Assembly: GCA_910585045.1 (NCBI GenBank)
Contig: CAJUCD010000002.1
Location: 124,001 to 188,000, forward strand
Origin: an uncultured Bacilli bacterium
GTDB lineage: Bacteria; Bacillota_I; Bacilli_A; RF39; UBA660
Direction: 5' to 3'
DNA: 64,000 nucleotides
This document shows positions 16,611-24,193 of the stretch, piece after piece (position 1 is the stretch's first letter; each line of letters opens with the position of its first letter). The position numbers were made by a program, and so were the translations under genes. Below the pieces are notes generated by a model that searched no databases, was not told the DNA's origin, and saw only the letters and a program-made list of their open reading frames with translations.

Positions 16611-18179
16611 ATGGATTTTGGAGAAAAAATTGCGTTTTTAAATAGTAAAATTAATAGTTTTGAATTGGAATTAGAAAATTTAAAAAAAAGAATGAAAGAT
16701 TTAGTTGAGGAATCTAAAAGTGATAGTTCTTTAGACAGCGTTAAAGCAGAGTTACGTAGAGAATTAAATAATTGTGCAAATAATTTGATTGCATGTAAAA
16801 AAGAACGTGATGCATTAATTGATAAAGCAGTAAATTTTAGTCAAATTAGCGCTAGAGATTTAGTGTGGCTTTTAAGACAACATAAAATTTATTGTAGAAC
16901 TTTAAATAGATGTGGTGAAACATGGATTGTACCTATTAATTATACATTGTTAAATGAGGAAATGTTATCTGAAGAAGAGTTGTATAGATTATCTAACATA
17001 CATGGAGATTTTCTTTTAACAGTGCAAAATAATCCACATAGAAATGAAAAAGATTATGTTCCAGAGTCTGATGTTTCACATGAATTATTAATTATGCCAA
17101 ATAATATGCTAACAGTTAAATATAACCTTTACTTTAAGGTTCCAAAAACTGCACAAGAAATTAATGAGGAAGTTAATGAAGCTAGAAGTAAAGCTAATGT
17201 AGAAAGAGAAACACAAAAAGGTTTTATGCCCTCAATTTTAGGAATGTTTAAAAAGCAAAATGCTAGTAATCCAGAAGATTCTTCAATGCGTGATATTAAT
17301 ATTGATTATGATAAATTTGTGTTATTAAATCCAGAACCATTAGTTTTAAGAGATGCTGTAAAACTTGGTAGAAGATTAGAGAAAAAGGGAGAATTATATT
17401 ATAAAGTTGCAAGTAAAGAAGTGGAATTAAATAGTTATTTATTAGATTTAGCTTCAATTTTACCTGTAGGGTCTAATGGTGGCATAACAATTTATAAAAT
17501 TAATGCTGATGGAACAGATGTAGAGTTAAATGGTGAATTATTAAGAATATGTAATTATGAATTACTAGGTGAATTAGATAAAATTGCAAGAATGAGATTT
17601 GAAATGGGTATGATTCCTATTCAAAGAGTTTATGAACAGATGCCTACTTGGAGGTCTAAGAATAGTGGTGTGGCACAAACTTCATATTATGATTATGAAC
17701 AAGATTCTGATTTAGATATAACTGGTATTAAAGATCCTAATTTTGAAGTAATTAGTATTAGTGATCCAAGAACGGCAAATAGTGCTTATGTAAAATGTTT
17801 TATTAGAAATTATGAAGAAATTTTAAAAAGCAATCCAGAAGTTTCAGCTTTAGAGGCTTGGACATTCTTTTATGACGAAGTTAAACGCCCTGAAAATATA
17901 CAATTTGAATATGCACCTATAAGTAAATCAGTTTTCTCTTTATTTTCAGATAGTGCATTAGAATTTATGGATTATTATATTAGAGCTAAAGAAATTGATT
18001 CTAAACTAACTTATAAAAGTGCAAGAGAACAATATATGAAAGCACAAAAAGCACAAGTTTTATCAAGAACTAGAAAAAAAGTACAAACTAGAAATGTTGG
18101 ATTTATTGAAGATCCATCAGTTCATGATAAGAGAAAATATAAAAGACTTAGTGATAGAAAAGACTTTAATAATATTTAG
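16611..18179 (+). CDS. Hypothetical protein, 522 residues, N-terminal coiled coil
   Basis: No family recognised. Residues 1-75 form a charged coiled coil (IAFLNSKINSFELELENLKK). The central part is globular without a catalytic signature. The C-terminal 60 residues are strongly basic (SRTRKKVQTRN, KRKYKRLSDRK), which might bind nucleic acid. There are no membrane segments. It is probably cotranscribed with the J-like gene upstream, so the two products may act together, but this rests only on context. Confidence 0.65.
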   Translation: MDFGEKIAFLNSKINSFELELENLKKRMKDLVEESKSDSSLDSVKAELRRELNNCANNLIACKKERDALIDKAVNFSQISARDLVWLLRQHKIYCRTLNRCGETWIVPINYTLLNEEMLSEEELYRLSNIHGDFLLTVQNNPHRNEKDYVPESDVSHELLIMPNNMLTVKYNLYFKVPKTAQEINEEVNEARSKANVERETQKGFMPSILGMFKKQNASNPEDSSMRDINIDYDKFVLLNPEPLVLRDAVKLGRRLEKKGELYYKVASKEVELNSYLLDLASILPVGSNGGITIYKINADGTDVELNGELLRICNYELLGELDKIARMRFEMGMIPIQRVYEQMPTWRSKNSGVAQTSYYDYEQDSDLDITGIKDPNFEVISISDPRTANSAYVKCFIRNYEEILKSNPEVSALEAWTFFYDEVKRPENIQFEYAPISKSVFSLFSDSALEFMDYYIRAKEIDSKLTYKSAREQYMKAQKAQVLSRTRKKVQTRNVGFIEDPSVHDKRKYKRLSDRKDFNNI

Positions 18180-18186
18180 TAAATAC

Positions 18187-18215
18187 TTGTATAAATTTCT
18201 AAATTATGTTATATT
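18187..18215 (+). promoter_or_regulatory. Promoter of the T-box leader
   Basis: TTGTAT (18187-18192), 17 bp, TATATT (18210-18215), with TG one base before the -10. Confidence 0.55.
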
Positions 18216-18225
18216 ATAAAAGTAA

Positions 18226-18428
18226 AGCTTAAAAGAAGCTAAGTAATATAAATATTTTAAAAGAGAGTTCATGTTTGGTGAGAATGAATTAAAATGTTAT
18301 ATGAAATCTACTTCTTTAGTGGAATTAATACTTCCCGTGTGAGTTGCGTTAAAACTTTAATTAAGTGATATAAAGGATGGTACCGCAGAATTTGCTCCTT
18401 AAATGAGTAGTTCTGTGGTTTTTATTTT
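18226..18428 (+). promoter_or_regulatory. T-box riboswitch, probably serine-specific
   Basis: The leader contains AGAGAG (18263-18268), a stem-I region, and the canonical T-box core AAGGATGGTACCGCAG (18373-18388). ACCGCAGAA (18382-18390) pairs with TTCTGTGGT (18411-18419), followed by a T-run, making the terminator that competes with the antiterminator. A candidate specifier UCU (Ser) lies at 18307-18309 in GAAATCTAC. Binding of uncharged tRNA-Ser would allow readthrough into the HD gene and serS. The specifier is an inference supported by serS downstream. Confidence 0.9.
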
Positions 18429-18437
18429 GGAGGATAT

Positions 18438-18935
18438 ATGAATGAATATTTAGATATGAATAAAATAGTTAAACTTCAAGAATTAAAGCCCTTAGCAAGA
18501 GCTAATATGTTAGCATTAATGGTCTTTAAAGAGCGTGTTGATTTAGCTGGTAATATTTATATTAGACATTTGAATAAAGTGGCAGATTCTTTCTCGGAAG
18601 ATGATTATAAAATTGTAGCTTTATTACATGATTTAGTGGAAGATACGTCTTTTACTTTTGAAGATTTAGAGTATTTAGGTTTTAGTAAAATAATTATTGA
18701 TGCTTTAAAACTTTTAACTAACGATTTAGATAATTATGATAGTTATATAGAAAGATTAGTAAGTAGTGATAATGAAATGGCTAAAAAAGTTAAAATTGTA
18801 GATTTATTAGATAATATGAATATTACGAGATTTAAAAAGCTTGAGACTAAAGATATTGCAAGAGTTAAAAATAAGTATCTTAAGGCTTATAGTATTTTAA
18901 TAAATGATATAGAAAGAAGGATAGAAAATGATTGA
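18438..18935 (+). CDS. Small HD hydrolase, MESH1/SAH-like (p)ppGpp hydrolase candidate
   Basis: A 165-residue protein consisting of one HD domain of the RelA/SpoT hydrolase type. H44 (YIRHL), H64-D65 and E68-D69 (LLHDLVEDT) and D122/N126 (VDLLDNMN) reproduce the metal and nucleotide residues of alarmone hydrolases. No synthetase, TGS or ACT domain is present. The gene sits between a T-box RNA and serS and overlaps serS by 8 bases, so it should be induced with serS when tRNA-Ser is uncharged. The Rel protein at 62508 lacks the HDxxED residues, so this enzyme may provide the hydrolase activity. Confidence 0.8.
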   Translation: MNEYLDMNKIVKLQELKPLARANMLALMVFKERVDLAGNIYIRHLNKVADSFSEDDYKIVALLHDLVEDTSFTFEDLEYLGFSKIIIDALKLLTNDLDNYDSYIERLVSSDNEMAKKVKIVDLLDNMNITRFKKLETKDIARVKNKYLKAYSILINDIERRIEND

Positions 18936-20214
18936 TATTAAATTAATTAGAGAAAATAAGGAATTAGTAAAGGAAAATATTAGAAAGAAATTTCAAGATG
19001 CTAAAATAGCTTTAGTTGATGAAGTTTATGAAATGGATATTAACTATAGAGAAGCTAAAGCTAAAGCAGATAATTTGAGAAGTGAAAAGAATAAAAAAAG
19101 TAGTGAGATTGGGTCTTTGATGCGAGATAAAAAGCTAGAAGATGCTAATAAGCTTAAAGATTTAATTGCTAATATGGATAGTGAAATTAAAGCTTTAGAA
19201 GAAAAAGAGGAAAGTTTAAGTGTTTTAATAAAAGAGAAAATGATGCTTATTCCGCAAATAATTGATTCTAGTGTTCCAATTGGAAAAGATGATAGTGAAA
19301 ATGTAGAAATAGAAAGATTTGGTGAACCTGTTGTACCAGATTTTGAAATCCCTTATCATGCAGATATAATTCAGAAACTAAATGGTCTTGATAAAGAGGC
19401 TGCTGGAAGAACTAGTGGTAATGGTTTTTATTATTTAATGGGAGATATTGCAAGATTATCTACTGCTATGCTTAATTATGCCAGAGATTTTATGATAGAT
19501 AAGAACTTTATATATTGTATACCTCCATTCATGATTAGAAGCGATGTGGTAAATGGGGTAATGTCTTTTGCTGAGATGGATGCTATGATGTATAAAATAG
19601 AAGGTGAAGATTTATTTTTAATTGGTACTAGTGAACATTCAATGATAGGTAAATTTAAGGGCGAAATATTGAATCAAAGTAGTTTACCTATTGCAATGAC
19701 ATCATATTCTCCATGCTTTAGAAAAGAAGTAGGTGCTCATGGTATTGAAGAACGAGGAATTTATCGTGTTCATCAATTTGAAAAACAAGAGATGATTGTT
19801 ATTTGTGAGCCTAGTGAGAGTATGGAGTGGTATAATAAAATGTGGCAATATACTGTAGAGATTTTTAGAAATTTAAATATTCCTGTTAGAACTTTAGAAT
19901 GCTGTTCTGGAGATTTAGCTGATTTAAAAGTAAAGTCATGTGATGTTGAAGCTTGGTCTCCACGTCAACAAAAATATTTTGAAGTAGGTTCTTGCTCTAC
20001 ATTAGGTGATGCTCAATCAAGACGCTTAGGTATTAGAATAAAAGGTGAGAATGGTACTTATTTCCCTCATACTTTAAATAATACAGTTTTAGCTTCAACT
20101 AGAGCTCTTATTGCTTTTTTAGAAAATAATGTAAATAGTGATGGAAGTGTTAATATTCCAAAAGTGTTACAACCTTATATGGGTGGTAAAACAAAAATTG
20201 AAATAAATAAATAA
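18928..20214 (+). CDS. serS: Seryl-tRNA synthetase
   Basis: A class II synthetase that charges tRNA-Ser. It is full length at 428 residues: an N-terminal coiled-coil arm (about residues 30-100, rich in Lys/Glu), then the catalytic core with motif 2 FRKEVGAHGIEERGIYRVHQF and a C-terminal motif 3 ending NNTVLASTRALIAFLE. Start at ATG 18928 within the previous gene (8-base overlap). It is regulated by the T-box upstream and ends at a hairpin terminator. Confidence 0.97.
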   Translation: MIDIKLIRENKELVKENIRKKFQDAKIALVDEVYEMDINYREAKAKADNLRSEKNKKSSEIGSLMRDKKLEDANKLKDLIANMDSEIKALEEKEESLSVLIKEKMMLIPQIIDSSVPIGKDDSENVEIERFGEPVVPDFEIPYHADIIQKLNGLDKEAAGRTSGNGFYYLMGDIARLSTAMLNYARDFMIDKNFIYCIPPFMIRSDVVNGVMSFAEMDAMMYKIEGEDLFLIGTSEHSMIGKFKGEILNQSSLPIAMTSYSPCFRKEVGAHGIEERGIYRVHQFEKQEMIVICEPSESMEWYNKMWQYTVEIFRNLNIPVRTLECCSGDLADLKVKSCDVEAWSPRQQKYFEVGSCSTLGDAQSRRLGIRIKGENGTYFPHTLNNTVLASTRALIAFLENNVNSDGSVNIPKVLQPYMGGKTKIEINK

Positions 20215-20227
20215 ATAATGATAAATT

Positions 20228-20254
20228 GAGCTTGTATTTAAGCTCTTTTATTTT
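20228..20254 (+). terminator. Terminator after serS
   Basis: GAGCTT and AAGCTC form a 6-bp stem around GTATTT, followed by TTTTATTTT. Confidence 0.75.
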
Positions 20255-20327
20255 AAAAATATTTAAAAAAATGATATAATTATTTTATAGATAATAGTAA
20301 TTTGTAAAAAATAAAGGAGATATTATT

Positions 20328-20963
20328 ATGGCTTTTGATTATAAAAAAGAATATAAGGAATTTTATATGCCAAAGAACAAACCTAGTATTGTTGATGTTC
20401 CTAAGATGAATTATATTGCAGTTAGAGGCAAAGGAAATCCTAATGATGAAAATAGCGAATATAAAGATTCGATAGAACTTCTATATGCAATTGCTTATAC
20501 AATTAAAATGAGTTATAAAGGAACTTATAAAATAGATGGTTTTTTTGATTATGTTGTTCCACCACTTGAAGGGTTTTGGTGGCAAGATGGTATAAAAGGA
20601 ATGGATTATAATAGAAAGTATGATATGCAATTTATATCAATTATAAGATTACCTGATTTTGTAACGAAAGAAGATTTTGATTGGGCAGTTAAAGAAGCTA
20701 CTAAAAAGAAAAAACAAGATTTTTCTAAAGTTGAATTTTTAACTTATGAAGAAGGGATTTGTGTTCAATGCATGCATTTAGGTTCTTATGATGATGAACC
20801 TGCTACTGTTAATCTAATGCATGAGTATATGCAAGGTAATGGATATGAATTAGATATAACTGATAGTAGATATCATCATGAAATATATCTTAGTGATCCT
20901 AGAAAATGTGATGTTAGTAAATTAAAAACAGTTATAAGACATCCAATTAAGAAGATTAAATAA
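20328..20963 (+). CDS. GyrI-like small-molecule-binding protein
   Basis: A 211-residue soluble protein of the GyrI/AraC effector-binding fold without a DNA-binding domain. Supporting motifs are VPKMNYIAVRGKGNPND near residue 24, PLEGFWWQDG in the middle, and CVQCMHLGSYDDEP followed by HEYMQGNGYE in the second half, typical of the SOUL/GyrI subclass. Such proteins bind or hydrolyse lipophilic compounds. A TATAAT lies at 20275-20280 and AAAGGAG precedes the ATG. It is followed by an AraC-type gene with the matching kind of task, but that gene is broken. Confidence 0.8.
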   Translation: MAFDYKKEYKEFYMPKNKPSIVDVPKMNYIAVRGKGNPNDENSEYKDSIELLYAIAYTIKMSYKGTYKIDGFFDYVVPPLEGFWWQDGIKGMDYNRKYDMQFISIIRLPDFVTKEDFDWAVKEATKKKKQDFSKVEFLTYEEGICVQCMHLGSYDDEPATVNLMHEYMQGNGYELDITDSRYHHEIYLSDPRKCDVSKLKTVIRHPIKKIK

Positions 20964-20979
20964 TTTAGGAGGTTTTTTG

Positions 20980-21656
20980 ATGTATTATCCTAAACAAGTG
21001 CCTTTTTTGTTAGATAAAGAATTCTGTAATTATATTAATTATAAAGAGTATATACTAGAAGATTTAACTGAATATGTTATGTGTTTATGGACAATGAGCT
21101 CTAAATGTTGTTTAAATAAAAGTATTCCTAATAATATTTTGCCTGATGCTTGTATTGATATAGTAATAAATTTTACAGATAGATGGGTAGCTGTAGCAGG
21201 TTTTAGTAAAGAAACTGAGCCTTTTATGTTGCAAGAAAAAGTAGATTATATGGGAGTCAGACTAAAACCAGGTGCCTTTTATGCTATATTTAATGTTAGC
21301 GCTTATAAGGCAATGGATAATATGATTTCTTTTGCTAATTTAGATAAAGATTATGAGATTGATGCTGTATTTAAGCTAAATAAGGTAGTAGATAGAATTG
21401 CTTTTTTAGAGGAATATTTAAAACATAAAATTTCTAATAATTTGGATAATACTTATATTTTAATAGCAGACAAAATATATGATTCACCAAAAGATTTAAG
21501 TGTAGGTGATATTTGACATTATTGTTAGATAAAAAAATGGCTTTAATTGATGTTGCTAATTTATGTGGCTTTTATGACCAAGCACATTTTATTAAAACAA
21601 TTAAAAGATATACTTCTATATCTCCATTAAAGTTAATTTCTATTTATAATTTGTAA
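20980..21656 (+). pseudogene. AraC-family regulator split by a one-base deletion
   Basis: From ATG 20980 (AGGAGG 7 bases upstream) the frame encodes an N-terminal sensor-like half (PDACIDIVINF, MGVRLKPGAFY), typical of AraC proteins with a DUF6597-type domain. It stops at TGA 21514-21516 after VGDI. From 21513, shifted by one base, the DNA continues LTLLLDKKMALIDVANLCGF and YDQAHFIKTIKRYTS-ISPLKL, which is the AraC C-terminal HTH, ending at 21656. Adding one T to the TTT at 21512-21514 restores a protein of about 225 residues. Either a real frameshift or an assembly error in a homopolymer explains it. Confidence 0.85.
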
Positions 21657-21718
21657 TTGTCCATTTTTTACAATACTTATAAAAGTTATATTTATATAAT
21701 TATTATGGAGGTAATATT

Positions 21719-22099
21719 ATGTATGAGTCAATTACAACAAATATAATGGTAAAAAGTGTAGAAGATACCCTTGATTTTTATATTAATAAATTAGGTTTTG
21801 TAAAAGTTTTAAGTGTACCGATGGAAGGGGATGTTTTCGATTTTGCAATAGTTAAGAAAGATAATATGGCAATTATGTTTCAAGAGCAAAACAATTTGGA
21901 AGAAGAATATCCTACTTTAAAGGTTGATGAAATTAAACCAACATTTACCTTATTTATTACTGTTAAAAATGTTAATGATGTTTATTTAGAATTAAAAGAT
22001 AAAGTTGATATTGCTAAAGATCCTCATAAAACTTTTTATGGAAAAGATGAATTTGCTATTTTTGATAATAATGGTAATATATTAACTATTTCTGCTTAA
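21719..22099 (+). CDS. VOC-fold (glyoxalase/bleomycin-resistance) protein
   Basis: A 126-residue protein with one vicinal-oxygen-chelate domain. It has paired beta-alpha-beta-beta-beta units (TTNIMVKSVEDTLDFYINKLGF at the start, KDEFAIFDNNGNILTI at the end), with a C-terminal acidic residue replaced near the usual metal site. Members bind or modify small reactive compounds or antibiotics. Start ATG behind ATGGAGGTAA, with a TATAAT at 21695-21700. Together with the GyrI and AraC genes upstream it forms a small xenobiotic-response neighbourhood. Confidence 0.8.
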   Translation: MYESITTNIMVKSVEDTLDFYINKLGFVKVLSVPMEGDVFDFAIVKKDNMAIMFQEQNNLEEEYPTLKVDEIKPTFTLFITVKNVNDVYLELKDKVDIAKDPHKTFYGKDEFAIFDNNGNILTISA

Positions 22100-22128
22100 T
22101 TTTTGTTTGCAAATTATAATTGCTATTA

Positions 22129-22155
22129 GAAGGCCTTAGATGTAAGGCCTTTTTG
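22129..22155 (+). terminator. Terminator after the VOC gene
   Basis: AAGGCCTTA and TAAGGCCTT form a perfect 9-bp stem with loop GATG, followed by TTT. Confidence 0.85.
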
Positions 22156-22211
22156 ATAGACAAAAAAAGCTTTTTATTTTAAAATAGTTGTATATTAAAG
22201 AGGTGAAAACT

Positions 22212-22817
22212 ATGAATTTTGATAAAAAAATTAGTGGTTTAAGAAAACAAAATAAAATGAGTCAAGAAGAGTTTGCAGAATTGTTTGGAGTTACACGTCA
22301 AACTATATCTAGTTGGGAAAATAAGAAAAGTTATCCTGATGTTGAAACTTTAATTAAAATAAGTGATAAATTTGCAATTTCTTTAGATACTTTATTGAAA
22401 GAGGATAAAGAATTAGTAAAAAATTGGAATAATAAAATAACATTATATAAGAGACTAATTGTTATGCTTTGTTTATTAATTATTATTTGGATTTTCTCTA
22501 GTATGATTTTGGCTTTTTATAAAGGATTTAATTATACTAGTGATAGTGATTTTTGGCAACATTATCTTTTATGCGCAAAGGATGATATGAAAGTGGAATT
22601 TAATATTAATTTTAATAGTGATGAAGAAAACCCTGTATCTTTGGGTTGGAGTAGTAATAATGCTATTCTGGGGTTTATGGAAAATTTTGATTTTAGGATG
22701 ACTGATGAAAAAACAGAAGGAGAAATAAAACAGTATATTGAAAGCTATTTTGCCAAAAGTAATGGAAACTGTACATTTATAGAGGATGAAGAAAAATATT
22801 ATTCATTAATGGGATAA
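22212..22817 (+). CDS. XRE-family regulator with membrane anchor
   Basis: A 201-residue protein. Residues 1-60 form a Cro/C1 HTH (LRKQNKMSQEEFAELFGVTR then QTISSWENKKSYPD), followed by one hydrophobic segment (about residues 80-98, LIVMLCLLIIIWIFSSMIL) and an acidic C-terminal region of about 100 residues. The DNA-binding part is thus cytosolic and the tail extracytoplasmic, suggesting an envelope-linked sensor. ATG 22212 is chosen because AAAGAGGTG is 6 bases before it. The target genes are unknown. Confidence 0.8.
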   Translation: MNFDKKISGLRKQNKMSQEEFAELFGVTRQTISSWENKKSYPDVETLIKISDKFAISLDTLLKEDKELVKNWNNKITLYKRLIVMLCLLIIIWIFSSMILAFYKGFNYTSDSDFWQHYLLCAKDDMKVEFNINFNSDEENPVSLGWSSNNAILGFMENFDFRMTDEKTEGEIKQYIESYFAKSNGNCTFIEDEEKYYSLMG

Positions 22818-22851
22818 AAAATATGCTATAATAATTAGTGTGGAGGTCATT

Positions 22852-23451
22852 ATGAAGATAATTTATGGAAGTGGTAATAAGAATAAACTTCAAGAAGTAA
22901 AAGATTTTTTTAATAATAATAAAATAGAAGTGGAACTATTATCTTTAGATGATATAGGTTTTACTGAAGATATTGTAGAGAATGGAAAAACTTTTGAAGA
23001 AAACTCTTTAATAAAAGCTCGAACAATAAAAAAATATTGTGATATTAAAGGAATAAAAGAAATAATTATAACTGATGATGCTGGATTATGTGTTGATGCT
23101 TTATATGGTAGACCAGGAGTGTATAGCGCTAGATATGCAGGGGACCATGCACCTCAAGAAGTTACAATTAATAAATTGCTTCAAGAAATGAAAGACGTTC
23201 CAGAAGATAAAAGAACAGCAAAGTTTGTATGTGTATTAACTGCTATAATGCCAGATGGAGAACTTATAGTATCAGAAGGTGAGACTAAGGGAAGAATTGC
23301 TTTAACTCCAGGAGTAATGGGAAAACTTACATTTGGTCCAGTTTTTATTTCAGATGATTATGGCAAAATTATGAATGAGTTATCGCCTGAAGAATTAAAA
23401 CATACTCACCGAGAAAAAGCTTTAATACAATTATTAGATAAAATTATGTAA
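22852..23451 (+). CDS. rdgB: XTP/dITP diphosphatase (RdgB/HAM1)
   Basis: A nucleotide-pool sanitiser that hydrolyses ITP, dITP and XTP. The 199 residues begin IIYGSGNKNKLQEVKDFF and include ENGKTFEENSLIKA, DDAGLCVDALYGRPGVYSAR and the C-terminal EELKHTHREKAL (usually NxxSHRxKA). The GTG at 22840 lies in the ribosome site, so ATG 22852 (after GGAGGT) is the start. It ends convergently with pflA at a shared hairpin. Confidence 0.93.
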   Translation: MKIIYGSGNKNKLQEVKDFFNNNKIEVELLSLDDIGFTEDIVENGKTFEENSLIKARTIKKYCDIKGIKEIIITDDAGLCVDALYGRPGVYSARYAGDHAPQEVTINKLLQEMKDVPEDKRTAKFVCVLTAIMPDGELIVSEGETKGRIALTPGVMGKLTFGPVFISDDYGKIMNELSPEELKHTHREKALIQLLDKIM

Positions 23452-23456
23452 AATGA

Positions 23457-23480
23457 AAAAAGCCTTATTAGGCTTTTTCT
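23457..23480. terminator. Bidirectional terminator between rdgB and pflA
   Basis: AAAAAGCC and GGCTTTTT form a perfect 8-bp stem around TTATTA. It overlaps the 3' end of pflA. Confidence 0.85.
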
Positions 23481-24193
23481 TTGTCGTAAATTTCTAAGAA
23501 TTTTTGATAAAGTTGTTCACATTTATCTTTATCCATAGCAATTTTATCTTTGTAAGGATTGTTTATTCCTAGCTTTTCGTATTTTTCATCCCCTAATTTG
23601 TGATAGGGAAGAAAGTTAATTCTTTCAATATTATTAATCTTTTTTAAAAATGTTGCTAAATCTTTTAAATAATTTTCATTGTCCATTAAATCAGGAACAA
23701 TTACTTGTCTAATCCAAACTTTGCATTCATTTTTGTTCATAGCATTAATAAATTTAAGACTTTCAGATTGCTCTAGACCAGTTAATTCTTTATATTCTTT
23801 TGCATCAGTATGCTTTACATCAAAAAGAACTAAATCTATATATCTTAATAGTTCATCATAATCTCCTAGTCCTACACCAGCAGTATCTAAGGCAATATGA
23901 ATATTTTCTTGTTTTAAAATTTTTGCTACTTCAATTATAAATTTGCTTTGAAGTAAAGGTTCGCCACCTGAAAATGTTACACCACCGTTATTTCTTTTGA
24001 AATAAGGTTTATTTCGTAATAGTTTTTGAGCTAATTCCATAGGAGTCATATTAGGCTCTTTTAATTTCCATGTTTCAGGATTTTGACAATATTTACATCT
24101 TAATTTACAACCGCCTAAAAAGACTACTGAACGAATTCCAGGGCCATCAACTAGCCCTAGAGATTCAATTGATTCAACATATCCTTTAATCAT
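23468..24193 (-). CDS. pflA: Pyruvate formate-lyase activating enzyme
   Basis: A radical-SAM enzyme that installs the glycyl radical on PflB. The cluster motif CKLRCKYC is near residue 30, and GGVTFSGGEPLLQ binds SAM. The 241 residues match the family, with no ferredoxin insert. Its start overlaps the pflB stop by one base, so synthesis is coupled to its substrate. Expression would be expected under anoxic conditions; I saw no clear regulator site. Confidence 0.96.
   Translation of the reverse strand: MIKGYVESIESLGLVDGPGIRSVVFLGGCKLRCKYCQNPETWKLKEPNMTPMELAQKLLRNKPYFKRNNGGVTFSGGEPLLQSKFIIEVAKILKQENIHIALDTAGVGLGDYDELLRYIDLVLFDVKHTDAKEYKELTGLEQSESLKFINAMNKNECKVWIRQVIVPDLMDNENYLKDLATFLKKINNIERINFLPYHKLGDEKYEKLGINNPYKDKIAMDKDKCEQLYQKFLEIYDKEKA

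Noticed and set aside
20977..20979. TTG as the start of the AraC gene
   Set aside because: ATG 20980 is better spaced (7 bases) from AGGAGG.
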